Source: Saliterribacillus persicus (GTDB lineage Bacteria > Bacillota > Bacilli > Bacillales > Amphibacillaceae). Taken from it: a DNA stretch of 64,000 bases. The translations under genes were made by a program, and so were the position numbers. Below the pieces are notes generated by a model. It did not search any database. It saw nothing but the letters and a program-made list of their open reading frames with translations, and was not told the DNA's origin. How positions within the stretch are numbered: the first letter of the stretch is position 1; each line of letters opens with the position of its first letter. Shown here piece after piece: positions 43,302 to 51,813 of the stretch. The DNA is taken from NCBI RefSeq assembly GCF_003337485.1, contig NZ_QPJJ01000001.1:62001-126000 (forward strand), in the 5' to 3' direction.

Positions 43302-45353
43302 CTACCGTAAAGGGAATATATTTTCTAGTTCGATTTTCCATGAGCCATCATCCGGGAAGCCTGGTGCTTCTTTTTCTGAACCACTAAAGCCTTTTGCCAT
43401 CATCGCTACTGCTGTTAACAAGCCACCATTACCCGGAAGATAAGTGGTTAACGCATCATGCTGATAATTTTGTCCATTCACAAGATAGGTGTTTTTCACC
43501 TGATCCATCAATAAAAAATCAATAGCTAATTCGCCTTCACCTAAACGCGCTGCAGTCATCGCACACATCGGAAAATCCCAGCCCCAAGCTGTATTCCACT
43601 GCCATTCATCTTTTACTTTATACAATGTCTGACGCATTTTCTCTTTATCTATCATATTTCCTGGTAACACACCTAATGCTGCTACCATCGACGGATGATC
43701 ATGATTTTTTTCTGTAAAAGTATCCGTACAATTGGAATGCGCTAAATACACAGATTCATCCGATGGAGGGGTAGCTAAATTATTGCGAACGTCTATCCAG
43801 ATTTTAGGAACCTGTTCTTCCAGTCGTTCTTTCCATTCTATTGCAATCGATAAACCTTCATGCCAATACTCAAGTTCATAAGGGGGATTGATACTATCTT
43901 CCATCTTATGATTTTCTTGTGCCGGTATTAAAGGCGGCCCTAAGACATACACGCCTTTCTTTTCATCAAAATGGGCATAGGAACTCATGAAATCAGCGGT
44001 AGAAAACACAATTTCCTTATATTTCTCTAATAAAGAATGTTTTTTATTCGTTTGATAAATAAGCTCTAATAAGGCAATCGGATGTGGCTGTTGCCAAATA
44101 AGACCTGGTGCAATCGGAGAAGGAGTTTGATCTCCTTCTGGACCAACCATCTTCGGCCATCTGGCACCTATGTATCCTTGACTTTTTGCTAAAGCATATG
44201 CTTTCGGAAGAATATCTATATACCACTGCATACTTCTTTCAAGCAAATTCTCACGATTCCAAAGCGGGAAATGTGCACCATGCCACCAATGCATTTCTAA
44301 ATGAAACTTGCCAAACCAGCTATTATACATGAAACCCGTTTCCTGGGGTGGTACGTGACCACTGCTATGGACTGCAGTTAAATAAAGGGAAAGAATGACT
44401 CTTCTTTCCAGTTCCTGTGCCCTAGGATCTGTGCTTCCTTCAAAACTAATAAATCCTCCATTTTCCCAAAAACCCTGCCAATATTTCGTGCTACTTTCAA
44501 TTACTTCAGGAGCGCTTAGCTTTACTGGTGTTTGTTTTGAAAAAGCTATTGTTAAATAGAGAGAAGTATCCTCTACCTTTTCTGGAGTAAGTTCTAGCGT
44601 ATGTGTATCTGTTAGCTCAATTTGCGCATCGATGGACCAATCAAGTGCCACTTGATAACTCGTATCGTCCATCGTTCTTTCAATTCTACATTCTTTTGAC
44701 GTATTATCCTTTAAACGCGTTTCGTGATTGTTTTTTCCCCAATCAAGCTGTGTAGTATTTTCCCATTTTTCATCATGCATAGATGGACTTGGAAAAGCTA
44801 GCTTAACTCCCACTCGACCATCCTTAATTAATACGGAGTCAATTTTCACTCCAATCACATCACCATCACTTGCACACGCTGTTTCAACTGATACTGGTAT
44901 ACCATCAACCTCAAAATCACTTTTAATAATTCCTGTATACAAGTCGTGGTATTGTCTAACTGGAATAATGTTGCTAGAATCGATAACTCCCATTGCCTCA
45001 TCAAAAAATTGCAGACCACACTGACCCAGCTGCAAGCGATGTGGGTTTTGCCTTAGCCAGTGGTACGCTTCTTCTTTATCCTCTGGGAAAAGGGGATAGG
45101 GTACATCTTTTTGGTAGCTTCTGTATGAGTTGAACGTTATATCCTCGAGGGTAAAACGATCTTTGCCACCAGTTGCATGCCATCCCCATGATGATTGTGT
45201 ACTTAATGGAGCCTGATATTGTTCTGGAAACGTCTGAAGACCTGTAAAGTCAACAGACATCCCAAAGTCACCATTACCTAAAGATAATGGTGCAACGGGA
45301 TCAATTTCAGTAAGGAGCGGAGAATGCCTTTTTATCGTTTCTTTTCTATTCAT
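43302..45353 (-). CDS. (alpha/alpha)6-barrel glycoside hydrolase, GH95/GH65-like
   Basis: About 683 residues without a signal peptide, so cytoplasmic. An N-terminal beta-sandwich (about 1-260; PLSLGNGDFGMSVDFTG near 22) and a helical barrel (about 300-640) are suggested. The barrel has FMYNSWFGKFHLEMHWWHGAHFPLW near 340, ARWPKMVGPEGDQTPSP near 395, WQQPHPIALLELIY near 421 and WGWDFPMCAMTAARLGE near 598. This layout is that of GH95 alpha-L-fucosidases and GH65-type enzymes. The L-fucose operon at 53-59 kb makes an alpha-fucosidase or alpha-galactosidase attractive, but I cannot name the catalytic residues with certainty. The start at 45353 overlaps the GH43 stop in ATGAATAG and follows GGAGG. 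Confidence 0.65.
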   Translation of the reverse strand: MNRKETIKRHSPLLTEIDPVAPLSLGNGDFGMSVDFTGLQTFPEQYQAPLSTQSSWGWHATGGKDRFTLEDITFNSYRSYQKDVPYPLFPEDKEEAYHWLRQNPHRLQLGQCGLQFFDEAMGVIDSSNIIPVRQYHDLYTGIIKSDFEVDGIPVSVETACASDGDVIGVKIDSVLIKDGRVGVKLAFPSPSMHDEKWENTTQLDWGKNNHETRLKDNTSKECRIERTMDDTSYQVALDWSIDAQIELTDTHTLELTPEKVEDTSLYLTIAFSKQTPVKLSAPEVIESSTKYWQGFWENGGFISFEGSTDPRAQELERRVILSLYLTAVHSSGHVPPQETGFMYNSWFGKFHLEMHWWHGAHFPLWNRENLLERSMQWYIDILPKAYALAKSQGYIGARWPKMVGPEGDQTPSPIAPGLIWQQPHPIALLELIYQTNKKHSLLEKYKEIVFSTADFMSSYAHFDEKKGVYVLGPPLIPAQENHKMEDSINPPYELEYWHEGLSIAIEWKERLEEQVPKIWIDVRNNLATPPSDESVYLAHSNCTDTFTEKNHDHPSMVAALGVLPGNMIDKEKMRQTLYKVKDEWQWNTAWGWDFPMCAMTAARLGEGELAIDFLLMDQVKNTYLVNGQNYQHDALTTYLPGNGGLLTAVAMMAKGFSGSEKEAPGFPDDGSWKIELENIFPLR

Positions 45354-46239
45354 CTTTCTTGCCTCCAATTTTTCCATCGTTTTCTTCCATTGGAATAAAA
45401 ATTGGACGCTCCTCTGGTGTTTTGTTAGGGGAATGTAGAGTTAGAATTAAGTTATCCTTTAAATCATGGAAAAGCATGCCATGTCCGCCATCACTTGTAA
45501 ACATTGGCTCTGCGTCATGTATCCATGGACCTTTTATGTCTCCAGTCATTGACCTTGATATGCCTTGTGCATAGACATTATCTACAAAGCTTGCCCATAA
45601 TAATAACAATTCGCCATTTTCCGCTCGATATACAAATGGACCATCTGTCACATAATTATCCTGCGTGTTTCGTGTTTTATGCTTAAAAGAAGTTGGCCAA
45701 GGGGCTTCTGACGCATTAAACAAAGTAACAGGCTTTCCGATAGTTTCTTTTAAATCCTCCGTTAAGCGAACAGCACAAACGCTGCCATCGCCAATTTGCA
45801 CCCACTCATGACAGAAAATCATCCAAGGTTTATCCTCTTCATCTAAATGGAGGGTTCCATCTAAGGAATACCAGCCTTCAGGGGTTACCGGTCCATCACT
45901 GTGAGGTAAAAACGGTCCCATCAAAGAATCCGCTTTTAAAATTGCTGTACCTCGTTTCCCATTATCTTTTCTTAAAAAGGTTGCAAACATATAATAGCTA
46001 CCATCATAGGCATGTACTTCAGGAGCCCAAAAATTTTCTTCTGAATAAAAATGCTGATCCGGGCGAAATACTGGGTATGGACCTTCCCAATTCTCTAAAT
46101 CATCACCAACATAAACATCGAAACCTGTTCCTTTTCCCCAAATATTTTTATCCGTACTTCCATATAAGTAGTATTTCCCTTCTGATTCATTCACGTAAAC
46201 AAAGGGATCTCGCAATTGAATATCCTTATTCTGTACCAT
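45346..46239 (-). CDS. GH43-like five-bladed beta-propeller glycosidase
   Basis: A 297-residue single-domain propeller with no signal peptide. Blade landmarks are IQLRDPFVYVNESEGKYYLYG (putative general base Asp), ENFWAPEVHAYDGSYYMFATF, WYSLDGTLHLDEEDKPWMIFCHEW (putative pKa Asp), VTDGPFVYRAENGELLLLWASF and GGHGMLFHDLKDNLILTLH. In standard GH43 enzymes the fourth landmark is EGP with the general acid Glu; here it reads TDGP, with Asp. The gene overlaps the following glycosidase by eight bases, so both are made together and probably act on the same imported oligosaccharide. Upstream is the YesN-type regulator gene. Confidence 0.75.
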   Translation of the reverse strand: MVQNKDIQLRDPFVYVNESEGKYYLYGSTDKNIWGKGTGFDVYVGDDLENWEGPYPVFRPDQHFYSEENFWAPEVHAYDGSYYMFATFLRKDNGKRGTAILKADSLMGPFLPHSDGPVTPEGWYSLDGTLHLDEEDKPWMIFCHEWVQIGDGSVCAVRLTEDLKETIGKPVTLFNASEAPWPTSFKHKTRNTQDNYVTDGPFVYRAENGELLLLWASFVDNVYAQGISRSMTGDIKGPWIHDAEPMFTSDGGHGMLFHDLKDNLILTLHSPNKTPEERPIFIPMEENDGKIGGKKDE

Positions 46240-46257
46240 TAGTGCTTTCTCTCCTTT

Positions 46258-47874
46258 TTAGAAAAATTCAGATGGACTAACGCCTGTAATCGCTTTAAAA
46301 ACCTGGCTGAAATAAGTAGAATTTTGATATCCAACCATCTCACTGACTTCATATACCATGTAGCGTTTTTCACGAAGAAGTTCTTTTGCTTTTGTAATCC
46401 GATATTGATTCAAAAAGTTTACAAAGGATTCTCCTGTAACCTTTTTAAATAACTGGGATAAATAGTTTTTGTTAACATACAAATCCTCAGCAATTTCAGC
46501 TAGTGTAATTTCTTCATCGTAATAGTTATACACATGCTCTTTTACTTTTTCTACTAATGTACTTGTTTTTCTTCCAGAAAAAAACGCCTTAGATTCCTCT
46601 ACCCATTTTGTTAATTGTTCAGTCATCCAATCCAACAATTCTTTTGTAGTTGTTTGCTCGTAGACCTTAATTAATAGCTCGGATTTTTGAATAGGTTGTC
46701 GTTGCGCTTGCTCTAAAACATGTTCCTCCATCATCAGCGCACTTAAAATATTGATCGAAATTGTCTGTACCATATAATATGGTGATTGTTTGTCCTTCGA
46801 TAAAAGATTTACGAGCTCATTCCAGCTAAACAAGACACGATCATAATCTTTTTCGACAATCGCTTGATTCATTTCTTTAATCGAAGAAAACGGATAAACA
46901 AGTGTATCGTCTGCTTCAATTTTTACTGCATCATCAAATACGTATAGTTTATTCCATTCTTCGTATTCTGCTACTTCAAGCGCACGCATGCTTTCTAAAT
47001 AACCATCAATTAACTGATGCAACCCTTCCTTTTTGTTACTCATACCAATCATAACGGAAATTTTTACAAAATATAAAACGTTCTCCATCATTTTATTAGC
47101 CATCTCTATATTGGAAGTGAACTGATCCCCAAAATCATCTTCAAACCATGTAATTAGAACATAGCTTGTATCTGAATAATCAATCAAATGCGCAGATAAA
47201 CTACTAACCCTTATATAGGTTTGCATTGTTTCCTCTAAAATATTCCCTACACTAAACTTCATTAATTGCCATTCACGCTCATGCCCTTTTGTTAAGTAAG
47301 GGGGTCTGTTTAACATAAAGGTTGTAACTAAAACATTTGCTTGTTTCTCAATATTTAATAAAGATAGTTTTTCTGGGGTTATAGCAGCTGGTTTATAACG
47401 ATTGGAAAGTAAATCACGAAAGAAAGCATCCTTTTGATATGCAAGGTAGGAAGGCAATTGCTGTTGATAGTTCTCTAGCATCCTACTTTCCTGTTCCTCT
47501 ACTTCTATTTCCTGAAGTACTTCCTCCATCACTGTTTCAATCTCAGAAACAGGAGAAGGCTTTAAAAAGAAGTGTTTTACACCATAGCGAATAGCTTTTC
47601 TGGCATTTTCAAAATGATTATAGCCACTATGAATCACCATACGTATATCAGGATAACGTTCACTTACTTCTTTTATTAAAGTCAAGCCATCCATATTTGG
47701 CATGTACACATCTGTAACGATTAAATCCGGTTGGAAGGTTTCCATTTGCATCAAGGCATCCTTGCCATCTGTAGCAGTACTAGATACTTCCACATGTAGT
47801 TTCTCCCAATTCACATGCTTTAGAAGACCTTCCCTAACAGAAGGATCATCATCAATAATCATGACTGTTTTCAA
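46258..47874 (-). CDS. YesN-type AraC-family response regulator
   Basis: A 538-residue response regulator. Receiver domain 1-120 has VMIIDDDPSVREGLL, the phospho-acceptor in PDLIVTDVYMPNMDG near 54, IRMVIHSGYN and FFLKPSP. A central region (130-420) of unknown fold follows. The C-terminal AraC domain (about 435-538) has two helix-turn-helix motifs: ITLAEIAEDLYVNKNYLSQLFKKVTGESF and YMVYEVSEMVGYQNSTYFSQVFKAITGVSPSEF. The start is a TTG following a G-rich purine run. Its partner kinase gene lies directly upstream. Regulators of this type switch on nearby ABC importers and glycosidases; a 21-base direct repeat in front of the binding-protein gene is the likely site. Confidence 0.9.
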   Translation of the reverse strand: MKTVMIIDDDPSVREGLLKHVNWEKLHVEVSSTATDGKDALMQMETFQPDLIVTDVYMPNMDGLTLIKEVSERYPDIRMVIHSGYNHFENARKAIRYGVKHFFLKPSPVSEIETVMEEVLQEIEVEEQESRMLENYQQQLPSYLAYQKDAFFRDLLSNRYKPAAITPEKLSLLNIEKQANVLVTTFMLNRPPYLTKGHEREWQLMKFSVGNILEETMQTYIRVSSLSAHLIDYSDTSYVLITWFEDDFGDQFTSNIEMANKMMENVLYFVKISVMIGMSNKKEGLHQLIDGYLESMRALEVAEYEEWNKLYVFDDAVKIEADDTLVYPFSSIKEMNQAIVEKDYDRVLFSWNELVNLLSKDKQSPYYMVQTISINILSALMMEEHVLEQAQRQPIQKSELLIKVYEQTTTKELLDWMTEQLTKWVEESKAFFSGRKTSTLVEKVKEHVYNYYDEEITLAEIAEDLYVNKNYLSQLFKKVTGESFVNFLNQYRITKAKELLREKRYMVYEVSEMVGYQNSTYFSQVFKAITGVSPSEFF

Positions 47875-47885
47875 GTTGCTCCCCC

Positions 47886-49679
47886 CTATATATGTGATGA
47901 ATTCGTATCATCCATTGGTTCGTGATGTACTACCGGTAAGGTCATTTCGACTAATACCCCACCATCCTCATGATTGTTTATTTCAATATTGTAGCCATCG
48001 CCACAATACATCCTAATTCGATCTCTAACATTCTTAATACCGATACCTCGAACATGCTGATCATTAAAGTTTTCAGGTAACCCTTTTCCATAATCACGAA
48101 TCGTAATTTTTAAAACTTCTTGCTCCTTAGATGAAATAAGATTTGCTTCAACATCAATTCGCACCTGCTGTTTTTCATTATGGTCATAGCCATACTTCAT
48201 ACTATTTTCAATGAATGGCTGTAAAATAATTTTAGGTACATACAAGTCTTTGATTGATGCGGGCACGCGTGCTTTATACTTAATATCCTGCTGCAGGCGT
48301 TGTTTTTGAATATTGATGTAGCATTTCGCGTGCTCTAATTCATCTCTGAGCCTTATAAAGCTAAGTCCACCACTCAATCCAATACGCAGCATTTTACTGA
48401 GATTATTAACCATCTCACCTACATCATCTGCGTCATGGTCAAGTGATTTCCATTTAATCATGTCCAATGTATTATAGAGAAAGTGTGGCATGATTTGGCT
48501 TTGTAAAGCTCTCATTTCAGCTTCTCTTCGGTTTTCATTTTCGAGTTCTACTTTACTTACAAGGTCACTTAATTCAGACGTCATCCGGTTAAAATTAGAA
48601 GACATTATGTCATACTCTTCTACATAATGCTTTTTCATTTTCGTGTCAAACTGACCCTTTTCGACCTTCCGCATCGCCTGGATCATTTGACCAATTGGCT
48701 TTGTGATCCATCTCCCTAGTGCATAAACAATAGGAATGGATAAAACAATGGCAACTAAACCGATTAATAAAACAATGGCACCCATTTGCTTCGTTTCTTC
48801 ATATAAATCATCAACAGGAACAACCTGTACTAAACGCCATTGATCATAGTTAGGTCTTGAAATAAGTAGTAAGTAATATTCATTATTTGATCTTATTATT
48901 TGATGATGATTTCTTAAATCCTCATATTCTTTCGTTAATTGCTTAAATATAGAATTATCGGTATTACTAATAATTTCATTCAAGACTGGGAAATCCTCTG
49001 TGGAATGTGTTTCAGCTATAATTCGATTGCCTGTATTAAGTAAAATAAATGGTTCATTTATTTCCGCGTAAAGATCCGTATCACGTAAATAATTCATAAA
49101 ATCAGATGCTAACACATTGACCTTTAGATAACCTACTGTATTATTTCGTTGATTAATAATGCGATGAACATAGCTGATTACATTTTGTCCAATCGTATTA
49201 CTTTCATGGTTTGGCACCCATCCGTTATCAACAGAATCAATAAAAGGCTCAAACCAGGCATACTCCTTCAAACGGTCTTCTGGCAAAATTGTGTGGTCAT
49301 ATAAATAAGGGGTATTCGCATATCGATCAGTATATATCTCAATGGAATATACTTCGTCCTTTAAGCTAGATATATTATTTACAATGTTCTTTAATTCTGT
49401 GCGCTCAGTTAGTGCCTCATACGGATTCTCTAAATTATCACTAAAAATATCTGTAACAGATCGATCTATAGCAATAAAAGTACCTGCTTCACTAATATTG
49501 TTTATAACACCCGACAATTTATTAGCGCTTTCATTCAATAGCGATAATTTTGTTTCACTAATTTCTTCTGAGGTGAAATTAAAAAAATATTGATAAGAAG
49601 CATAGCTTACACCAGCAAGGAAAAGAGCATTTACAAGCACAAAGCTCAACACCATTATTGTCTTTAGTTTACGTATCAT
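47886..49679 (-). CDS. YesM-type sensor histidine kinase
   Basis: A 597-residue kinase of the LytS/YesM (HisKA_7TM-free, His_kinase) type. Two membrane helices (about 6-27 and 298-320) flank a large extracytoplasmic Cache-like sensor (about 30-295). HAMP follows at 320-375 (RWITKPIGQMIQAMRKVEKGQFD). The phospho-acceptor is in LQSQIMPHFLYNTLDMIKW near 400, and the ATPase domain has LILQPFIENSMKYGYD style residues (IILQPFIENSMKYG near 490) and RDYGKGLP near 527. It sits 11 bases from the response-regulator gene. It probably senses an extracellular oligosaccharide, perhaps through the adjacent binding protein. Confidence 0.9.
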   Translation of the reverse strand: MIRKLKTIMVLSFVLVNALFLAGVSYASYQYFFNFTSEEISETKLSLLNESANKLSGVINNISEAGTFIAIDRSVTDIFSDNLENPYEALTERTELKNIVNNISSLKDEVYSIEIYTDRYANTPYLYDHTILPEDRLKEYAWFEPFIDSVDNGWVPNHESNTIGQNVISYVHRIINQRNNTVGYLKVNVLASDFMNYLRDTDLYAEINEPFILLNTGNRIIAETHSTEDFPVLNEIISNTDNSIFKQLTKEYEDLRNHHQIIRSNNEYYLLLISRPNYDQWRLVQVVPVDDLYEETKQMGAIVLLIGLVAIVLSIPIVYALGRWITKPIGQMIQAMRKVEKGQFDTKMKKHYVEEYDIMSSNFNRMTSELSDLVSKVELENENRREAEMRALQSQIMPHFLYNTLDMIKWKSLDHDADDVGEMVNNLSKMLRIGLSGGLSFIRLRDELEHAKCYINIQKQRLQQDIKYKARVPASIKDLYVPKIILQPFIENSMKYGYDHNEKQQVRIDVEANLISSKEQEVLKITIRDYGKGLPENFNDQHVRGIGIKNVRDRIRMYCGDGYNIEINNHEDGGVLVEMTLPVVHHEPMDDTNSSHI

Positions 49680-49729
49680 AGCGCGGCCTCTTTTCTAGCT
49701 CCGTTTATAATTAAGTATACCTAGAACAA

Positions 49730-49754
49730 CAGCCACGCGGCTTTTGCGTGACTG
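49730..49754 (-). terminator. hairpin after the permease gene
   Basis: CAGTCACGC and GCGTGGCTG (minus strand) pair over nine bases with one G-U, followed by TTGTTCT. It sits between the permease stop and the kinase start and may separate importer and sensor expression. Confidence 0.4.
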
Positions 49755-49766
49755 AAGTGATGCTTA

Positions 49767-50609
49767 TTATCCTTTTATACCTGTCGTTGCAATACCATCA
49801 ACAATATAACGTTGGAAGATAAAGAACACCGTAGTTATAGGGATTAATGATAACACAGACATCGCAAATACAGAACCCCATGATGATTCACCTTGAGAAT
49901 CTAAGAATAAACGAAGCCCTAATGGAACGGTAAAATGCTCCACTGTGTTTAAATAGAGAATTTGACTAAAGAAATCATCCCACGTCCAGATGAAAGTAAA
50001 TATTGCAGTCGTAATTAATACAGGTACGGCTAATGGCATAATAATTCGTGTGTATATTTGAAATATACCACAACCATCCATAATTGCACTCTCATCTAGC
50101 TCACGTGGAATGCCTCTAAAGAATTGAACCATTAAAAAGATGAAAAAGGCATCTGTAGCTAATAATTTAGGTACAGTAAGCGGCAAAATTGTATTCACCC
50201 ATCCTAAATTATGAAAAATAGTATATTGCGGAATTAACGTTGCATGTGCTGGTAACATGATAGTCATCAACATACAGGCAAACCATAATTTTTTTAATGG
50301 AAACTTCAATCTAGCAAAAGCATACGCAGCCATTGAGCAAGTAATAATATTTGCTATAACTGCAATGGTACTAATTAAGAATGAATTTTGGAAAAATTGT
50401 CCGAAAGTTGTATTACGCACAACATTCCAACCTGTAAAATAATTATCAATGGTCCATTCTTTTGAAAAGAGTCCTGGTGATGAAAAAATTAAGGTTTCTG
50501 GCTTAAAGGATGCTGAAATCATCCAGATTACCGGATAAAGCATAAATAATCCAAAGATAATAATGAATATATGTGTGAGTAATCTGCTAGTTTTTGTACT
50601 TTGATCCAT
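49767..50609 (-). CDS. carbohydrate ABC transporter permease (MalG type)
   Basis: About 280 residues with six membrane helices; the EAA loop reads ELDESAIMDGCGIFQIYTRIIMPLAVPVL near 176-204. It starts at the ATG overlapping the TAA stop of the partner permease (TAATG), with a GGGGGG site, rather than at 50642. With its partner it forms the membrane channel of a CUT1 sugar importer. No ATPase gene is in this operon, which is usual in Bacillaceae where a shared MsmX-type ATPase energises several CUT1 systems. Confidence 0.9.
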   Translation of the reverse strand: MDQSTKTSRLLTHIFIIIFGLFMLYPVIWMISASFKPETLIFSSPGLFSKEWTIDNYFTGWNVVRNTTFGQFFQNSFLISTIAVIANIITCSMAAYAFARLKFPLKKLWFACMLMTIMLPAHATLIPQYTIFHNLGWVNTILPLTVPKLLATDAFFIFLMVQFFRGIPRELDESAIMDGCGIFQIYTRIIMPLAVPVLITTAIFTFIWTWDDFFSQILYLNTVEHFTVPLGLRLFLDSQGESSWGSVFAMSVLSLIPITTVFFIFQRYIVDGIATTGIKG

Positions 50610-51550
50610 TATAGTTTCCCCCCATCTTCGTAATGCACCCAATATTTAGAAGAGAAAAAGATAACCAATGTCATAACTCCTAATACGAATACTAACACCC
50701 AAGCCATTGCTGAGGCGTAACCCATTTCAAAATGAGTAAACCCTTTTTGGTATAGATACAACGTATAGAATAACGTAGAGTTTATTGGTCCACCTGTTCC
50801 CTCACTTATGATGAAGGCTGAGGTAAAGACTTGAATGGATTTAATTAATTCAATCACTAGGTTAAAGAAAATAACTGGTGATAATAATGGTAAGGTAATA
50901 CGGAAAAATGTCTGTATCTTTGTCCCACCGTCTACCGCAGCAGCTTCATACAGTTCTTTTGGAATCTGTTTTAAGCCTGCTAAAAAGATAACCATCGAAG
51001 CACCAAACTGCCATGTTGCAAGAATAATAATCGTGCCTAGAGCATAATCCGGATGTGAAATCCAACCTTGACCTTCGATATTAAAGTAAGCAAGAACCTG
51101 GTTTACTAAACCATCGATTTCAAATAAGTTTTTCCATAGAATTGCAATTGCAACACTTCCACCTAATAAGGATGGTAAGTAGTAAGTAGTTCTATAAAAG
51201 CCTACACCCATCATTTTTTTATTTAACAATACCGCTACTAATAATGCAGCAATTAATTGTGTGGGTACAGCAACAAAAACAAATGTTAAGGTAACCTTTG
51301 CAGATGCGATCCATCTAGTATCTTGAAACATTTCTTGATAGTTCGCTAGACCTACCCATTCTGCAGGGTTTAATAAATCGAATCTAGTAAATGATAAATA
51401 TAACGAACTAATCATTGGTCCGAGTACTAATCCTAAGAACCCGAAAAGCCATGGTAACAAGAAAATATAGGCAATAATGTACTGCTTTTTCTTATCTTTT
51501 GACATCTTTGGTTTTTTTATAGTTGTTGGTACAGCTTCTGAACCAGCCAA
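50609..51550 (-). CDS. carbohydrate ABC transporter permease (MalF type)
   Basis: A 313-residue protein with six helices; the EAA loop is ELYEAAAVDGGTKIQTFFRITLPLLSP near 195-222. The start is TTG, with AGGAGGGG upstream. The two permease genes overlap by one base. Together with the binding protein at 51.8-53.2 kb they make up a CUT1 importer for an oligosaccharide. The 260 bases upstream contain a 19-base hairpin and the 18-base element shared with 26.0 kb. Confidence 0.9.
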   Translation of the reverse strand: MAGSEAVPTTIKKPKMSKDKKKQYIIAYIFLLPWLFGFLGLVLGPMISSLYLSFTRFDLLNPAEWVGLANYQEMFQDTRWIASAKVTLTFVFVAVPTQLIAALLVAVLLNKKMMGVGFYRTTYYLPSLLGGSVAIAILWKNLFEIDGLVNQVLAYFNIEGQGWISHPDYALGTIIILATWQFGASMVIFLAGLKQIPKELYEAAAVDGGTKIQTFFRITLPLLSPVIFFNLVIELIKSIQVFTSAFIISEGTGGPINSTLFYTLYLYQKGFTHFEMGYASAMAWVLVFVLGVMTLVIFFSSKYWVHYEDGGKL

Positions 51551-51588
51551 TTGGCACCCCTCCTAAATACTTAATAAAACTCGACTTA

Positions 51589-51648
51589 TCGCCAGGTCTT
51601 ATGGCGAAAGCTTTCGTTTTCTTTATACTATAGTCCGATAAATTTTAT
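51589..51648 (-). promoter_or_regulatory. hairpin, palindrome and shared 18-nt element upstream of permease genes
   Basis: Three elements abut: TCGCCA/TGGCGA hairpin arms at 51589-51594 and 51602-51607, a 12-base palindrome CGAAAGCTTTCG at 51605-51616, and TAGTCCGATAAATTTTAT at 51631-51648, identical to 26030-26047. The palindrome resembles a LacI-family operator. TATAGT just downstream of the shared element on the minus strand may be a -10 box. Confidence 0.45.
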
Positions 51649-51772
51649 CCTTTCCTATAGTATGAAAATAAGTTGAAGTCTTCATTTCAAAAAACAACTA
51701 GCCTAACAAGTTGTTATTCTGAAATTGTTTTAATAATTATTTTTAAGACTTCAAATAATAAGGATGTAACAA

Positions 51773-51795
51773 AGTGACTCTAGACAAGAGTCACT
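51773..51795 (-). terminator. leaky terminator or stabilising hairpin after the binding-protein gene
   Basis: AGTGACTC and GAGTCACT pair around seven bases just after the stop codon; the following TTTGTT is a weak T run. Such hairpins often let the binding protein outnumber its permeases. Confidence 0.5.
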
Positions 51796-51813
51796 CTGTT
51801 CATCCAAATCTAA

